DNA from: Micromonospora sp. NBC_01813
Lineage (GTDB): Bacteria; Actinomycetota; Actinomycetes; Mycobacteriales; Micromonosporaceae
NCBI RefSeq assembly: GCF_035917335.1
Contig: NZ_CP109067.1
Location: 126,501 to 190,500 of the forward strand
Length of the DNA stretch: 64,000 nt
Direction: 5' to 3'
The notes under the pieces are model-generated. The model was not told the DNA's origin. It saw only the letters and a list, made by a program, of their open reading frames with translations, and made no database searches. Positions 24,651 through 32,720 of this stretch are shown one piece after another; the first letter of the stretch is position 1; every line of letters starts with the position of its first letter. A program made the translations under genes and the position numbers.

Positions 24651-25222
24651 CCCTCGGTACCTCGGCCAGGCGATCCCGTCCAGGTCGGGCAGCCGGCGGG
24701 TCAGGTCTCGGCTCGGCACCGGGACATCGTGAGATGCGGATCGGAGTAACCGGCCATATCGGACTCACCAGCTGTTCCCGGCCGTTGATCCGGGCGGCGT
24801 TGCGGGAGGCACTGCACGAGGTCCGTCGCCGCACCGGCGGGCGCCCGCTGCACGGCTTGACCTGTCTGGCCGAGGGAGCCGATCAACTGTTCGCGCAGGA
24901 GATGCTGGTGGCGGGTGCCACGTTCGATGTCGTACTTCCCGCGCCCGACTACCGATGGCGCGGGATCCGCCCGGCTCGCCGCCGCGCCTTCGACGCCCTG
25001 CTCGAGCAGGCGCGGTCGGTCTCGTACGCGTGCGAGGTCTCGGACGATGAGGCGTACGCGGCGGCTGGACGCCGGGTCCTGGACCGTTGCGATCTGCTCT
25101 TCGCGGTCTGGGACGGAAGCGCGGGCGGGATCGGCGGCACGGCCGAGGTCGTCGCGGAGGCGCGGCGGCGTGGCGTCGCCGTGGAGGTGATCTGGCCCCC
25201 CGGGGCGGCCAGATTGCGCTGA
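24647..25222 (+). CDS. SLOG-like (DprA/YpsA-type Rossmann) nucleotide-sensor protein
   Basis: 191 aa from the overlapping GTG at 24647, or 162 aa from ATG 24734 where the conserved domain begins (MRIGVTGHIGLTSCSRPLIR). The domain has the SLOG pattern: an early GxTGHxxL loop, LHGLTCLAEGADQLFAQEML, a VVLPAPDYRWRGIRP segment, and LFAVWDGSAGGIGGTAEVVA leading to GVAVEVIWPPGA. SLOG domains bind nucleotides or nucleotide-derived signals, and many stand next to effectors in conflict systems. It is coupled to the RCK-RyR gene by the GTGA overlap and converges on the ParA-TIR-NB-ARC gene 104 bp away. Confidence 0.8.
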   Translation: MTLGTSARRSRPGRAAGGSGLGSAPGHREMRIGVTGHIGLTSCSRPLIRAALREALHEVRRRTGGRPLHGLTCLAEGADQLFAQEMLVAGATFDVVLPAPDYRWRGIRPARRRAFDALLEQARSVSYACEVSDDEAYAAAGRRVLDRCDLLFAVWDGSAGGIGGTAEVVAEARRRGVAVEVIWPPGAARLR

Positions 25223-25326
25223 GCCGCGATTACCGGCCCGGCGGGTAGAGTCAAAGTCGGTCGTACGATGGCGGGGTCCGGGACGTGCGACCATCGATGG
25301 TCGCCTCCTTGCGAGCGGAGCCGAGA

Positions 25327-28300
25327 TCAGAACTGCGGCGGATCGATATCGCAGTTGAGCCGGGTTCCGTTACGGATCGCCGCCGAGTTGGGATGCTCCA
25401 GACCGAGGACCCGGTATGCCCGGTGCAGTACGCCGCCGGCGAGGGAGTCTGCCTGTTCCTGCGGCCCGGTCCGGCGAAGGCTGATGGCGAGGTTGTTCTC
25501 GGCGGCGAGGGAGTCCGGGTGGTCGGGGCCGAGCGACCGGTTGATCCGCTCACGGACGTCGAGATCGACTGCCAGCGCGGCGGCGTAGTCGCGCAGGTCG
25601 TACAGCTGGTTGGCGAGGTTTATCCGGCAGGCGAGCGTGTACGGATGGTCCGGCCCGAGAGTCGCCGAGAGCCGGTCGACCACCCGCTGTGCCACCGGCT
25701 GCGCCGCGTCGAGTTCACCCAGCCGGCGTAGGAAGATCGCGAGGTTGTTCTCCCCGGACAGCAGGAACGGGTGATCCTCGCCGACCTTGGTGCGGCAGCG
25801 GACGAGGACGTCCTCGGCGGTCGCCCGGGCGGCCCGGTCGTCACCGATCGCCGACTGGTTACAGGCGAGGTTGCTGGAGCAGGCGATCGTGTCCGGGTGC
25901 AGTGACCCGAGCCGACGTTCGTGCCGGGGCAACGCCTCGATGGTCATCTGGTAGGCGGCCTCGATCGCGCCGGCCTTGCGCAGCGTCACCGCCAGCGTCC
26001 GGATGATCCGGAGCGTCAGCGGATGAGTGTCGCCCAACTCCTCCTGCGCGATCGGAAGGTGGCTGCTAAGCAGTTCCTGAGCCTCGGAGAACCGCCCCAG
26101 ATCCCGGTAGTCGCGACCGAGCGCCGCCACTGACGACAGGATCAGCCGGTGCCGGTGCCCCTGTGTCCGCCGGCGGATCTCCAGAGCCTGCTCGTCGAGG
26201 GCGGCCGCGGCCTGGAAATCGCCGACCAGGGCCAGCGACAACGCGAGGTTGTTCATCGCGTTGGTGGTGCGGTAGTGCTCCTGACCCAGCACCTCGGTGG
26301 AGAGTGCGAGCCCTTGCTCGTCGAGGTCGCGGGCTTCGGCGTACCGACCCTTGGCCCGCAGGTCCGCGGCGAGCGACGAGGTCGCCATGATCGCGTACGG
26401 ATGGTCCGCCCCGAGTCGGCGGGTCAGCTCGTCGCGGACCATCGAGTCCGCCTCGAATGCCTCCTCGTAGCGGGCGAGTGATCGGGTGGCGTTCGCCAGG
26501 TGCAACCGCAGCGATAGGGTCGTGACGTCCGCCGCCGCGTCGCCGTGGCGGGCCTTCCAACTGACCAGGGTCGCTTCGCCGAGCTGCTGACTCGCCTGGT
26601 GGTCGCCCCGCTTCCACAGGTACCGCACCAGGTCGATGACGAGCTGGCGGACCGCCGGGATGGTCGAGCCGAGGGCGCCGGACGCCTCCAGGTGCCGATG
26701 AAGCTGCTGGTACGTACGCCAGTGGTTGGTGTCGTCCGGGTCCCTGGGGTTGAGCCCGGCGAGGATCTCGTGGACGTGTCTGCGGTTTGCCTGCTGCTCG
26801 TCCTCGGGCAGCCCGTCACGGATCACCGCCCGCACGAGTGGGTGCAACTGGATGGTCGACTGGCCCGAGTCGATGCGGGCCAACGCGTACCGGCCGATCT
26901 CCTGTACCAGCCGCCCCTGCACCAGCGGCTCGCTGAGCAGCGGGTCCATCGGCAGCAGGACCTCGATGAATCGTTCATTGTAGAAGAAGGAGATGGGGAT
27001 CGGTTCGGCGGCTAAGAACGCGCACACCTCCAGCAGCTTCGCCGCGGCCGGCATCTGCCGTCGCAGCCGATCCATCGACAGTCGCCAGGTCACCGCTGCC
27101 GGCACCCCGCAGCTGGGCGGCGGGTTCTCGCTGAGCACCTCGGCCAGTCGGGAATCGAGCAGTTCGTTGTATGTCTCGACCGGCATGCCGGTGACTGCCA
27201 ACAGGGCGCCGGCCTGCTCGATCACCAGCGGCAGGTCGCCGAGTTTCTCGGCGAGCATGTCGGCCTGCGGGGCGGAGAGCGTGGGAACCCGGCGCTGGAG
27301 CAGGGCCACGCTCTCGGCACGGCTGAACACGCCCACCTCGATGGTGGTCGCCCGGCGTGCCCAGCCGGCGTCGCGGGTGGTGATCACGGTGTGCCCGGGC
27401 CCCTGCGGCAGGTAGCGTTCCAGGTCGGCGGGATCGCCTGCGTTGTCGAAGACCAACAGCCAGCGCTGGTACGGCTCGCCGAGGCGCAGCGTATCGAGCA
27501 CGGTGTCCACCCGTTCGCCGAGGTCTCCACCGGTCGGCAACTCGAGCTCTTCGGCCAGTTCGGCCAGTGAACTGCGGACCAGGTTCGGTTGCTCGGCGGA
27601 GATCCACCAGACGATGTCGTAGTCGACCGCGAAACGGTGTGCGTACTCCAGCGCGATTTGCGTCTTGCCTACCCCGCCTAGACCGTGCAGTGCCTGCGGT
27701 ATGACTACGGTGACGTCGGCGGACAGCCGGTCACGGAGGCACGCGAGGAGCTCGCTGCGGCCGGTGAACGTAGCGTTGCGTTGCGGCACCTCCCAGATCG
27801 GTGGCTGACCGGAGGGGAACCGGGGGGCATGGCGACTCGTGGTGCGCCGGCCCGACGGGGCGAGCCCGTCGAAGGTCCCCAGCAACGCCTGGCGGGCCCG
27901 CTCCTCGGACATGTTGACGAGATCAAGAGTCGGCGGCTGCTGCGCAAACGGTGCCGGGAGCCGGGTGTCGTCCAGCCGGACTGGCACGAGCGCGGTGCCG
28001 CCCGGATTCTTCGCGGCGACGGCCTGCCAGATCGCCGGCGCGTTGGCCGAACCGACGTAGTCGCGGGACAGCAGCGTCAGCACTCGGGTAGCGGAATCCA
28101 GCCAGGTGTGGAGGTCGGGATCTCCGATCGAGGCCTCTCGGGTGGTGAGATCGACTTTCCGTAGGGTCACCCGCAGGCCGATGTTCTCCAACTCGTTCGC
28201 GATCCAGTCGGCCCAGGACCGGTTCACGGAGGCATAGCTGATCACCACGTCGTTGGGTAGCAACAAGTTCTGGCGTTCGTACTGCGCCAGCCGGCGGCGG

Positions 28301-29259
28301 CGTTCCCGTTCGTCGATGGCCGGGCACTCCCGGACCTCGTTGCTGGTGATGACACCGCTGAGTCGTTCGAAGGAGGAGAGAAGCGAGTGCTCCTGGCGGG
28401 ACCGTTCACCGAAGACGGCGAGGATCTCCTTGTACGCGAAGAAGGGCTTGTATGGGATCTCCACGTCGCCCCAGAAGGCGTCCACGTCCGCCGCAATGGC
28501 GTCGAGGTGGGAGCCGAACCGGTATCGGGCGTAGTCGCGTCCTGCCTTCAACTTGAGCTGTTCGGCCGCCTCGACCCGCATCGGAACCGGGAGGATCCGC
28601 ACCGCTTCGTTGCTGCGCTGGCCGTGGATAGCCTCCGCGAGCGCGGCGGCACCGTCGATGCTCTGATCGTTGAGGGTGAAGCAGTCGACCACGGTGTCGG
28701 GCATGATGACGGTGCAGATCCTGGCGGAGTTGCTCAGGCCGGTTCGGCTGTCGATGAGGACGTAGTCGTAGTGCCGACGCATGCTGTCTCGGATGGCGCG
28801 CAGGAAGGTCTCGCCGTTGAGGCGGTCGTAGAAGTTGCGCCAGTCGAAGGTGCTGACGCGCTGCGAGTACGCGGTATCCTGCACCCCCGCGGGGAGCAAA
28901 TCGAGGCTGCCATTGTTGGGAAACCGCCAGTTCAGCGACACCGCTTCGCGCTCGACGTCGGCGTAGGGCTGGTACCACTGTGGCCTGTCGGCGGGGGTCG
29001 CCGGGTCGACGACTCCGGCTGCGAAGTCGCACATGAGGTCGATCACGCCGCGCGACTGACACAGTTTCGGGTCGGTCAGGAACGGCCGGAAGTAGTGGTG
29101 CAGACCCGGGGATTCGAGGTCCCAGTCCACCGCGAGGACTCGCTTGCCGTTCGCTGCCAGGATCCAGGCCACGTTGGCCAGCGCCATGGTGCGGCCGGTG
29201 CCGCTCTCGAACGAATAGAACGTGACGATATGACCGTGGGAGGACAGCGAACCGGACAT
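25327..29259 (-). CDS. fxsT: ParA-TIR-NB-ARC-TPR protein (FxsT family)
   Basis: 1310-aa multidomain protein. Residues 10-300 are a ParA/MinD-like ATPase with VTFYSFESGTGRTMALANVA and VLAVDWDLESPGLHHYF. Residues 336-460 are a TIR-like domain (NDVVISYASVNRSWADWIAN, then VLTLLSRDYVGSANAPAIW). Residues 495-800 are an NB-ARC STAND module with LHGLGGVGKTQIALEYAHRF, WLLVFDNAGDPADLERYL and GDLPLVIEQAGALLA. From about 850 to the end there are tetratricopeptide repeats of the LGxDHP type (RRLGADHPYAIMATSSL and similar). This order matches the FxSxx-COOH system TPR protein family, but no FxsA peptide or radical-SAM FxsB is nearby. The family KGGTGRT Walker A reads ESGTGRT here, and the TIR lacks the catalytic Glu position. 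GAAGGAG precedes the ATG. Confidence 0.9.
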   Translation of the reverse strand: MSGSLSSHGHIVTFYSFESGTGRTMALANVAWILAANGKRVLAVDWDLESPGLHHYFRPFLTDPKLCQSRGVIDLMCDFAAGVVDPATPADRPQWYQPYADVEREAVSLNWRFPNNGSLDLLPAGVQDTAYSQRVSTFDWRNFYDRLNGETFLRAIRDSMRRHYDYVLIDSRTGLSNSARICTVIMPDTVVDCFTLNDQSIDGAAALAEAIHGQRSNEAVRILPVPMRVEAAEQLKLKAGRDYARYRFGSHLDAIAADVDAFWGDVEIPYKPFFAYKEILAVFGERSRQEHSLLSSFERLSGVITSNEVRECPAIDERERRRRLAQYERQNLLLPNDVVISYASVNRSWADWIANELENIGLRVTLRKVDLTTREASIGDPDLHTWLDSATRVLTLLSRDYVGSANAPAIWQAVAAKNPGGTALVPVRLDDTRLPAPFAQQPPTLDLVNMSEERARQALLGTFDGLAPSGRRTTSRHAPRFPSGQPPIWEVPQRNATFTGRSELLACLRDRLSADVTVVIPQALHGLGGVGKTQIALEYAHRFAVDYDIVWWISAEQPNLVRSSLAELAEELELPTGGDLGERVDTVLDTLRLGEPYQRWLLVFDNAGDPADLERYLPQGPGHTVITTRDAGWARRATTIEVGVFSRAESVALLQRRVPTLSAPQADMLAEKLGDLPLVIEQAGALLAVTGMPVETYNELLDSRLAEVLSENPPPSCGVPAAVTWRLSMDRLRRQMPAAAKLLEVCAFLAAEPIPISFFYNERFIEVLLPMDPLLSEPLVQGRLVQEIGRYALARIDSGQSTIQLHPLVRAVIRDGLPEDEQQANRRHVHEILAGLNPRDPDDTNHWRTYQQLHRHLEASGALGSTIPAVRQLVIDLVRYLWKRGDHQASQQLGEATLVSWKARHGDAAADVTTLSLRLHLANATRSLARYEEAFEADSMVRDELTRRLGADHPYAIMATSSLAADLRAKGRYAEARDLDEQGLALSTEVLGQEHYRTTNAMNNLALSLALVGDFQAAAALDEQALEIRRRTQGHRHRLILSSVAALGRDYRDLGRFSEAQELLSSHLPIAQEELGDTHPLTLRIIRTLAVTLRKAGAIEAAYQMTIEALPRHERRLGSLHPDTIACSSNLACNQSAIGDDRAARATAEDVLVRCRTKVGEDHPFLLSGENNLAIFLRRLGELDAAQPVAQRVVDRLSATLGPDHPYTLACRINLANQLYDLRDYAAALAVDLDVRERINRSLGPDHPDSLAAENNLAISLRRTGPQEQADSLAGGVLHRAYRVLGLEHPNSAAIRNGTRLNCDIDPPQF

Positions 29260-29612
29260 CTTTGTGCTCCTTCAGGCATGCCCGTTACGGGCCTTGCCGG
29301 ATCGGTCGTGGGCTGGCTCGGCCAGGCAGACGTTAGCGGCCGTTGGCGGTACGGGACCCGTCGTTGCGGAGCTTGTCCGATAAAGAGGGTTCGGCTGTCC
29401 TTGACGTCGGGTCGGCAAGCAGCCAGTGAGAGAGTCTGAGTGTCCGCGACGTTGGTAGGCGCCAGCGCCGCGGTCACAGACAGACGGCGTACGGTGGGCG
29501 CCCATCTTTCTGGTCGAGCAGTTGCCGTGGCTCGTCGAGATCCGCGACCGCCGATACCGCCAGCGTCCGGCTGACATGGTAGCCGTTCGGCCCGGCCCGC
29601 CGAGCCGAGCGG
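29260..29612. other. Intergenic region upstream of fxsT
   Basis: 353 bp between the ATG of the FxsT-like gene and the stop of the AraC gene, both on the minus strand. No credible gene is seen; short frames have no ribosome site or family sequence. It should carry the FxsT promoter. No clear hairpin or consensus promoter was found by eye. Confidence 0.5.
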
Positions 29613-30539
29613 TTATCGCGCGCCCTCGTGGTGGTCCAGCCGGTAGGCGCGTGGTGCCTGGCCGGTGGCGCGTTTGAAGGCGACGCTGAGCGAGCTCTCC
29701 GATCCGTACCCGACGGCTCGGGCGATAGTGGCGATGGTGTCGTCGCCATGGCGCAGTCGGTCGGCGGCGAGTTCGATGCGCCACCCGGTCAGGTATTCCA
29801 GTGGACCGGTGCCGACCACCCGCTTGAATCGTGCGGCGAGCGTGGAGCGGGACACCCCTGCTGCCCGGGCGAGCTCCGCGACGGTCCACCCGTAGGCGGG
29901 ACGGGCGTGCATGGCGCGCAGTGCCGCAGCGCTCACCGGGTCGGCGAGTCCGGCGAGCCAGCCATCGGCCGGGTGTGGACTGCGGGCCAGATGCAGCCGG
30001 AGGATCCGGATCAGCATCACCAGCGCCAACTGACTCGCGACCAGGGTCGCCGCCGGTGCACAGGCCCGCAGCTCAGTCTCGATCTCGCCGATCGCCCAGC
30101 GCACCGTCGCCGCTTCCGAGGTGTTGGCCGGTACGTGGATCACCGTCGGCAGATCGTCCAGCAGTAACGCCTGCCCGCGTGCGCCGAAGGTGAAGCTGCC
30201 GCCGATCAGCCGTAGCTCGTCACCGGTTCCGGCGCGCGCCACCCCGTCTCCTGCGGCAGCGTATAGCGGTTGGGAAGGCTCAGCCGGCAGCAGTGGGTCG
30301 CTGCACAGGGTGAACGCGACCGGCCGGGTCAGCAGGAAGCAGTCACCGTCGCCAAGTGGAACGGGCGCTGCGACGCCGTCGACCAGCAACAGGCAACTTC
30401 CGCGTCGTACGGCGTTGAACTTCGCGCCGGCCGGTGGGTCGAAACGGACCGCCCAGTCGCCACCGGCGCTGAGACCGGCTGATACCCGTGCGGTGGCACC
30501 GACCAACGACAGGACCGCTTCGAGTGGATCCACCCGCAC
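29613..30539 (-). CDS. AraC-family transcriptional regulator with cupin-type N-terminus
   Basis: 308 aa. The N-terminal 150 residues are a cupin_6/AraC-binding-like sensor (WAVRFDPPAGAKFNAVRRGS and CLLLVDGVAAPVPLGDGDCF). The C-terminal 100 residues hold the two helix-turn-helix motifs: YGWTVAELARAAGVSRSTLA plus ARFKRVVGTGPLEYLTGWRI, and IATIARAVGYGSESSLSVAF plus KRATGQAPRAYR. GTG start; a second GTG two codons later is equally possible. It is divergent from the SDR gene at 30617 with a 77-bp spacer, the usual layout for a local regulator and its target. Confidence 0.92.
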   Translation of the reverse strand: MRVDPLEAVLSLVGATARVSAGLSAGGDWAVRFDPPAGAKFNAVRRGSCLLLVDGVAAPVPLGDGDCFLLTRPVAFTLCSDPLLPAEPSQPLYAAAGDGVARAGTGDELRLIGGSFTFGARGQALLLDDLPTVIHVPANTSEAATVRWAIGEIETELRACAPAATLVASQLALVMLIRILRLHLARSPHPADGWLAGLADPVSAAALRAMHARPAYGWTVAELARAAGVSRSTLAARFKRVVGTGPLEYLTGWRIELAADRLRHGDDTIATIARAVGYGSESSLSVAFKRATGQAPRAYRLDHHEGAR

Positions 30540-30616
30540 CTCTGCTGGACGTCAGCGAAAGAAAGCCGGACTTCAAACAATAGCTGGTCCGCTCAGGGAG
30601 TCATAACGTTGCGGTC

Positions 30617-31612
30617 ATGACTTCTAGCTCGCGAGCCCTGCGGCTGCCGTTCGGCGGTCGGACCACCGGTGCCGAAATCCTCGACGGAGTCGATCTCTCC
30701 GGGCGACGGATGATCGTCACTGGTGGGGCGTCCGGCATCGGTGCGGAAACCACCCGGGCGTTGGCCGCCGCCGGGGCGCAGGTGACCGTCGCGGTACGGG
30801 ATCTCGCACCCGTCGGGCCGCTGGTCGCCGAGTTCGGTGGCGGCCCGGGTAACGGGCTGGTTCGGGCCGCGCTGCTCGACCTGGCCGACCCGGCGTCGGT
30901 CACGGCGTTCGCCGCAGCCTGGGAAGGCCCGCTGCATGCGCTGGTGGCCAACGCCGCGATCATGGCGGTGCCCCAACGCACGATCACCTCGTACGGATGG
31001 GAATTGCAATTGGCGACCAACTTCCTCGGCCATTTTCTCCTGGCCAACGCCCTGCGGCCCGCGCTGTGTGCCGCCGGCGCGGCGCGGGTGGTGCTGGTCA
31101 GCTCGGGAGCGCACCGGGACTGGCCGGTTGAGCTCGACGATCCGCATTTCGACCGTCGACCGTACGACCCGTGGGCGGCGTACGGCCAGTCGAAGAGTGC
31201 CGACGTGCTGCTGGCCGTCGCGATCGCGCGACGTTGGGTCGGTGACGGAATCACCGCCAACACCCTGAATCCCGGCTACGTCCACACCCGGTTGCAGCGG
31301 CACGTCGACCCGGCGACGATGCGGGCCGGCGGCTGGATGGACGCCGCTGGCGACCTGCTGCATCCGGCGTACTTCAAGACCCCGGCCCAGGGCGCGTCGA
31401 CCTCGGTGTTGTTGGCCGGCTCCCCATTGGTGGCCGACGTCAACGGCGGCTACTTCGAGGACAACCAACTGGTTCCGGTAGCCGGGGACGGCAGTACTGC
31501 GACCGGAGACGCCAGCGCGGTGGCCGCGCACGCTCTCGACGCGGCCACCGCACAGCGGCTCTGGAACTGGACCGAGCGATCGGTCTGCACCGGGCAGCCC
31601 GGCCGCCGCTGA
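30617..31612 (+). CDS. Short-chain dehydrogenase/reductase (SDR), retinol-dehydrogenase-like
   Basis: 331-aa NAD(P)-dependent oxidoreductase. The cofactor motif MIVTGGASGIGAETTRALAA lies at residues 32-51, followed by LHALVANAAIM (NAG-type motif), VVLVSSGAHRDWPVELDDPH with the catalytic Ser and AAYGQSKSADVLLAVAIA with the YxxxK pair. Length and the N-terminal 30-residue extension resemble the WW-domain oxidoreductase/retinol dehydrogenase type SDRs. Divergent from the AraC regulator, so probably controlled by it. Substrate unknown. Confidence 0.9.
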   Translation: MTSSSRALRLPFGGRTTGAEILDGVDLSGRRMIVTGGASGIGAETTRALAAAGAQVTVAVRDLAPVGPLVAEFGGGPGNGLVRAALLDLADPASVTAFAAAWEGPLHALVANAAIMAVPQRTITSYGWELQLATNFLGHFLLANALRPALCAAGAARVVLVSSGAHRDWPVELDDPHFDRRPYDPWAAYGQSKSADVLLAVAIARRWVGDGITANTLNPGYVHTRLQRHVDPATMRAGGWMDAAGDLLHPAYFKTPAQGASTSVLLAGSPLVADVNGGYFEDNQLVPVAGDGSTATGDASAVAAHALDAATAQRLWNWTERSVCTGQPGRR

Positions 31613-31639
31613 ACGATCGCGCGACGACCGGGCGTCTGC

Positions 31640-31685
31640 CCGGACCGGATCAGCTCTTGAGGCCGGACCGGATCAGCTCTTGAGG
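31640..31685 (+). repeat. 23-bp perfect tandem duplication at hydrolase 3' end
   Basis: Two adjacent identical 23-bp units (31640-31662 and 31663-31685). The second contains the stop and last codons of the minus-strand alpha/beta hydrolase, so the duplication copied the gene terminus without changing the protein. A weak 6-bp hairpin (31628-31643) overlaps the first copy and may terminate transcription from the convergent SDR gene. Confidence 0.85.
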
Positions 31686-32494
31686 AAGGTGAGCAGGTCC
31701 TCGTTCACCTGATCCTGGTGCGTCGCCGTGATGCCGTGCGGCGCACCCGGGTAGTACACCTCCTGGGTTCCCGGCACCATCTGCGCGGTCTTCATCGAGG
31801 CGTTCTTGATGGGCACGATCTGGTCGTCGTCGCCCTGAATCACCATCGTCGGGATGTCGAAAGCGGCCAGATCATCCCGGAAGTCCGTTTCAGAGAACGC
31901 CGCGACGCACTGGTACGCGTTCCACAGGCCGGCCTGCATGCTCGCGGCCCAGAACGCGTCGAGCACACCCTTGGACACCTTCGCGCCCGACCGGTTGGCA
32001 CCGTAGAACTTCAGCGCCAGATCCTGATAGAACTGCGACCGGTCCTTTGCCAGCGTGGCCCGCATCTCGTCGAACACCGCCAGCGGCAGTCCGTCCGGAT
32101 TGTCCGGGGTCTGCACCATGATCGGCGGGACCGAAGAGATCAGCACCGCCTTGGTGACCCGATCGGTGCCGTACCGGCCGATGTAGCGGGCGACTTCGCC
32201 GCCACCGGTGGAGTGGCCCACCAGGGTGGCCTCACTGATCCCCAGCGCCTCGATGACGGTGGCGAGATCGTCCGCGTAGCCGTTCATGTCGTTGTTGTCC
32301 GGTGACTGGCTGGACCGGCCGTGTCCACGCCGGTCGTGTGCGATCACCCGGAATCCCTGCTGGGCGAGGAACAGCAGCTGGCCGTCCCAGGCATCGGCGT
32401 TGAGCGGCCAGCCGTGCGAGAAGACTACCGCCGGTCCCGAACCCCAATCCTTGTAGTAGAGCTCGGTGCCGTCCTGCATGGTGAGGTAACCCAT
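31673..32494 (-). CDS. Alpha/beta hydrolase, non-heme chloroperoxidase-like
   Basis: 273 aa, intracellular. The family signature is complete: VVFSHGWPLNADAWDGQLLF (oxyanion His-Gly), VIAHDRRGHGRSSQ, the nucleophile elbow ATLVGHSTGGGEVARYIGRY (Ser near residue 98), the acid in MVIQGDDDQIVPI and the base in GAPHGITATHQDQVNEDLL. Such enzymes are esterases or perhydrolases long called cofactor-free chloroperoxidases. ATG start with GGAGTGACGCC upstream on the minus strand. It is divergent from the GT39 gene across a 226-bp spacer. Confidence 0.93.
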   Translation of the reverse strand: MGYLTMQDGTELYYKDWGSGPAVVFSHGWPLNADAWDGQLLFLAQQGFRVIAHDRRGHGRSSQSPDNNDMNGYADDLATVIEALGISEATLVGHSTGGGEVARYIGRYGTDRVTKAVLISSVPPIMVQTPDNPDGLPLAVFDEMRATLAKDRSQFYQDLALKFYGANRSGAKVSKGVLDAFWAASMQAGLWNAYQCVAAFSETDFRDDLAAFDIPTMVIQGDDDQIVPIKNASMKTAQMVPGTQEVYYPGAPHGITATHQDQVNEDLLTFLKS

Positions 32495-32720
32495 GGCGTC
32501 ACTCCTGACTGTCGGTGTGCTCCCCGCCCGATCGACGCGGCCGCGCTGCCGGTCGAGGTACGGCGAGGGCTGCCGTCACTGCAGTCAAGGAGTCTCCGCA
32601 GACCCGGCAAGCAAACCGGTGTAGGTAGCCGACATCGGGGAACCGACGTCGCGCCGGTTTCACAGCTGGTGCACAGCGGCAGCACACCGTGCGGCGAGCC
32701 GCCTGGGCGAGCGTTCTCCC

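Noticed and set aside
24647-25222. DprA or lysine decarboxylase (LOG) call for the SLOG-like gene
   Set aside because: It shares the superfamily fold, but lacks the PGGxGTxxE motif of LOG enzymes and the length of DprA.
25222-29612. FxsA-type peptide ending in FxSxx near the FxsT-like gene
   Set aside because: No small frame with that C-terminus was recognised; the FxsT-like protein ends DIDPPQF, which does not fit the motif.
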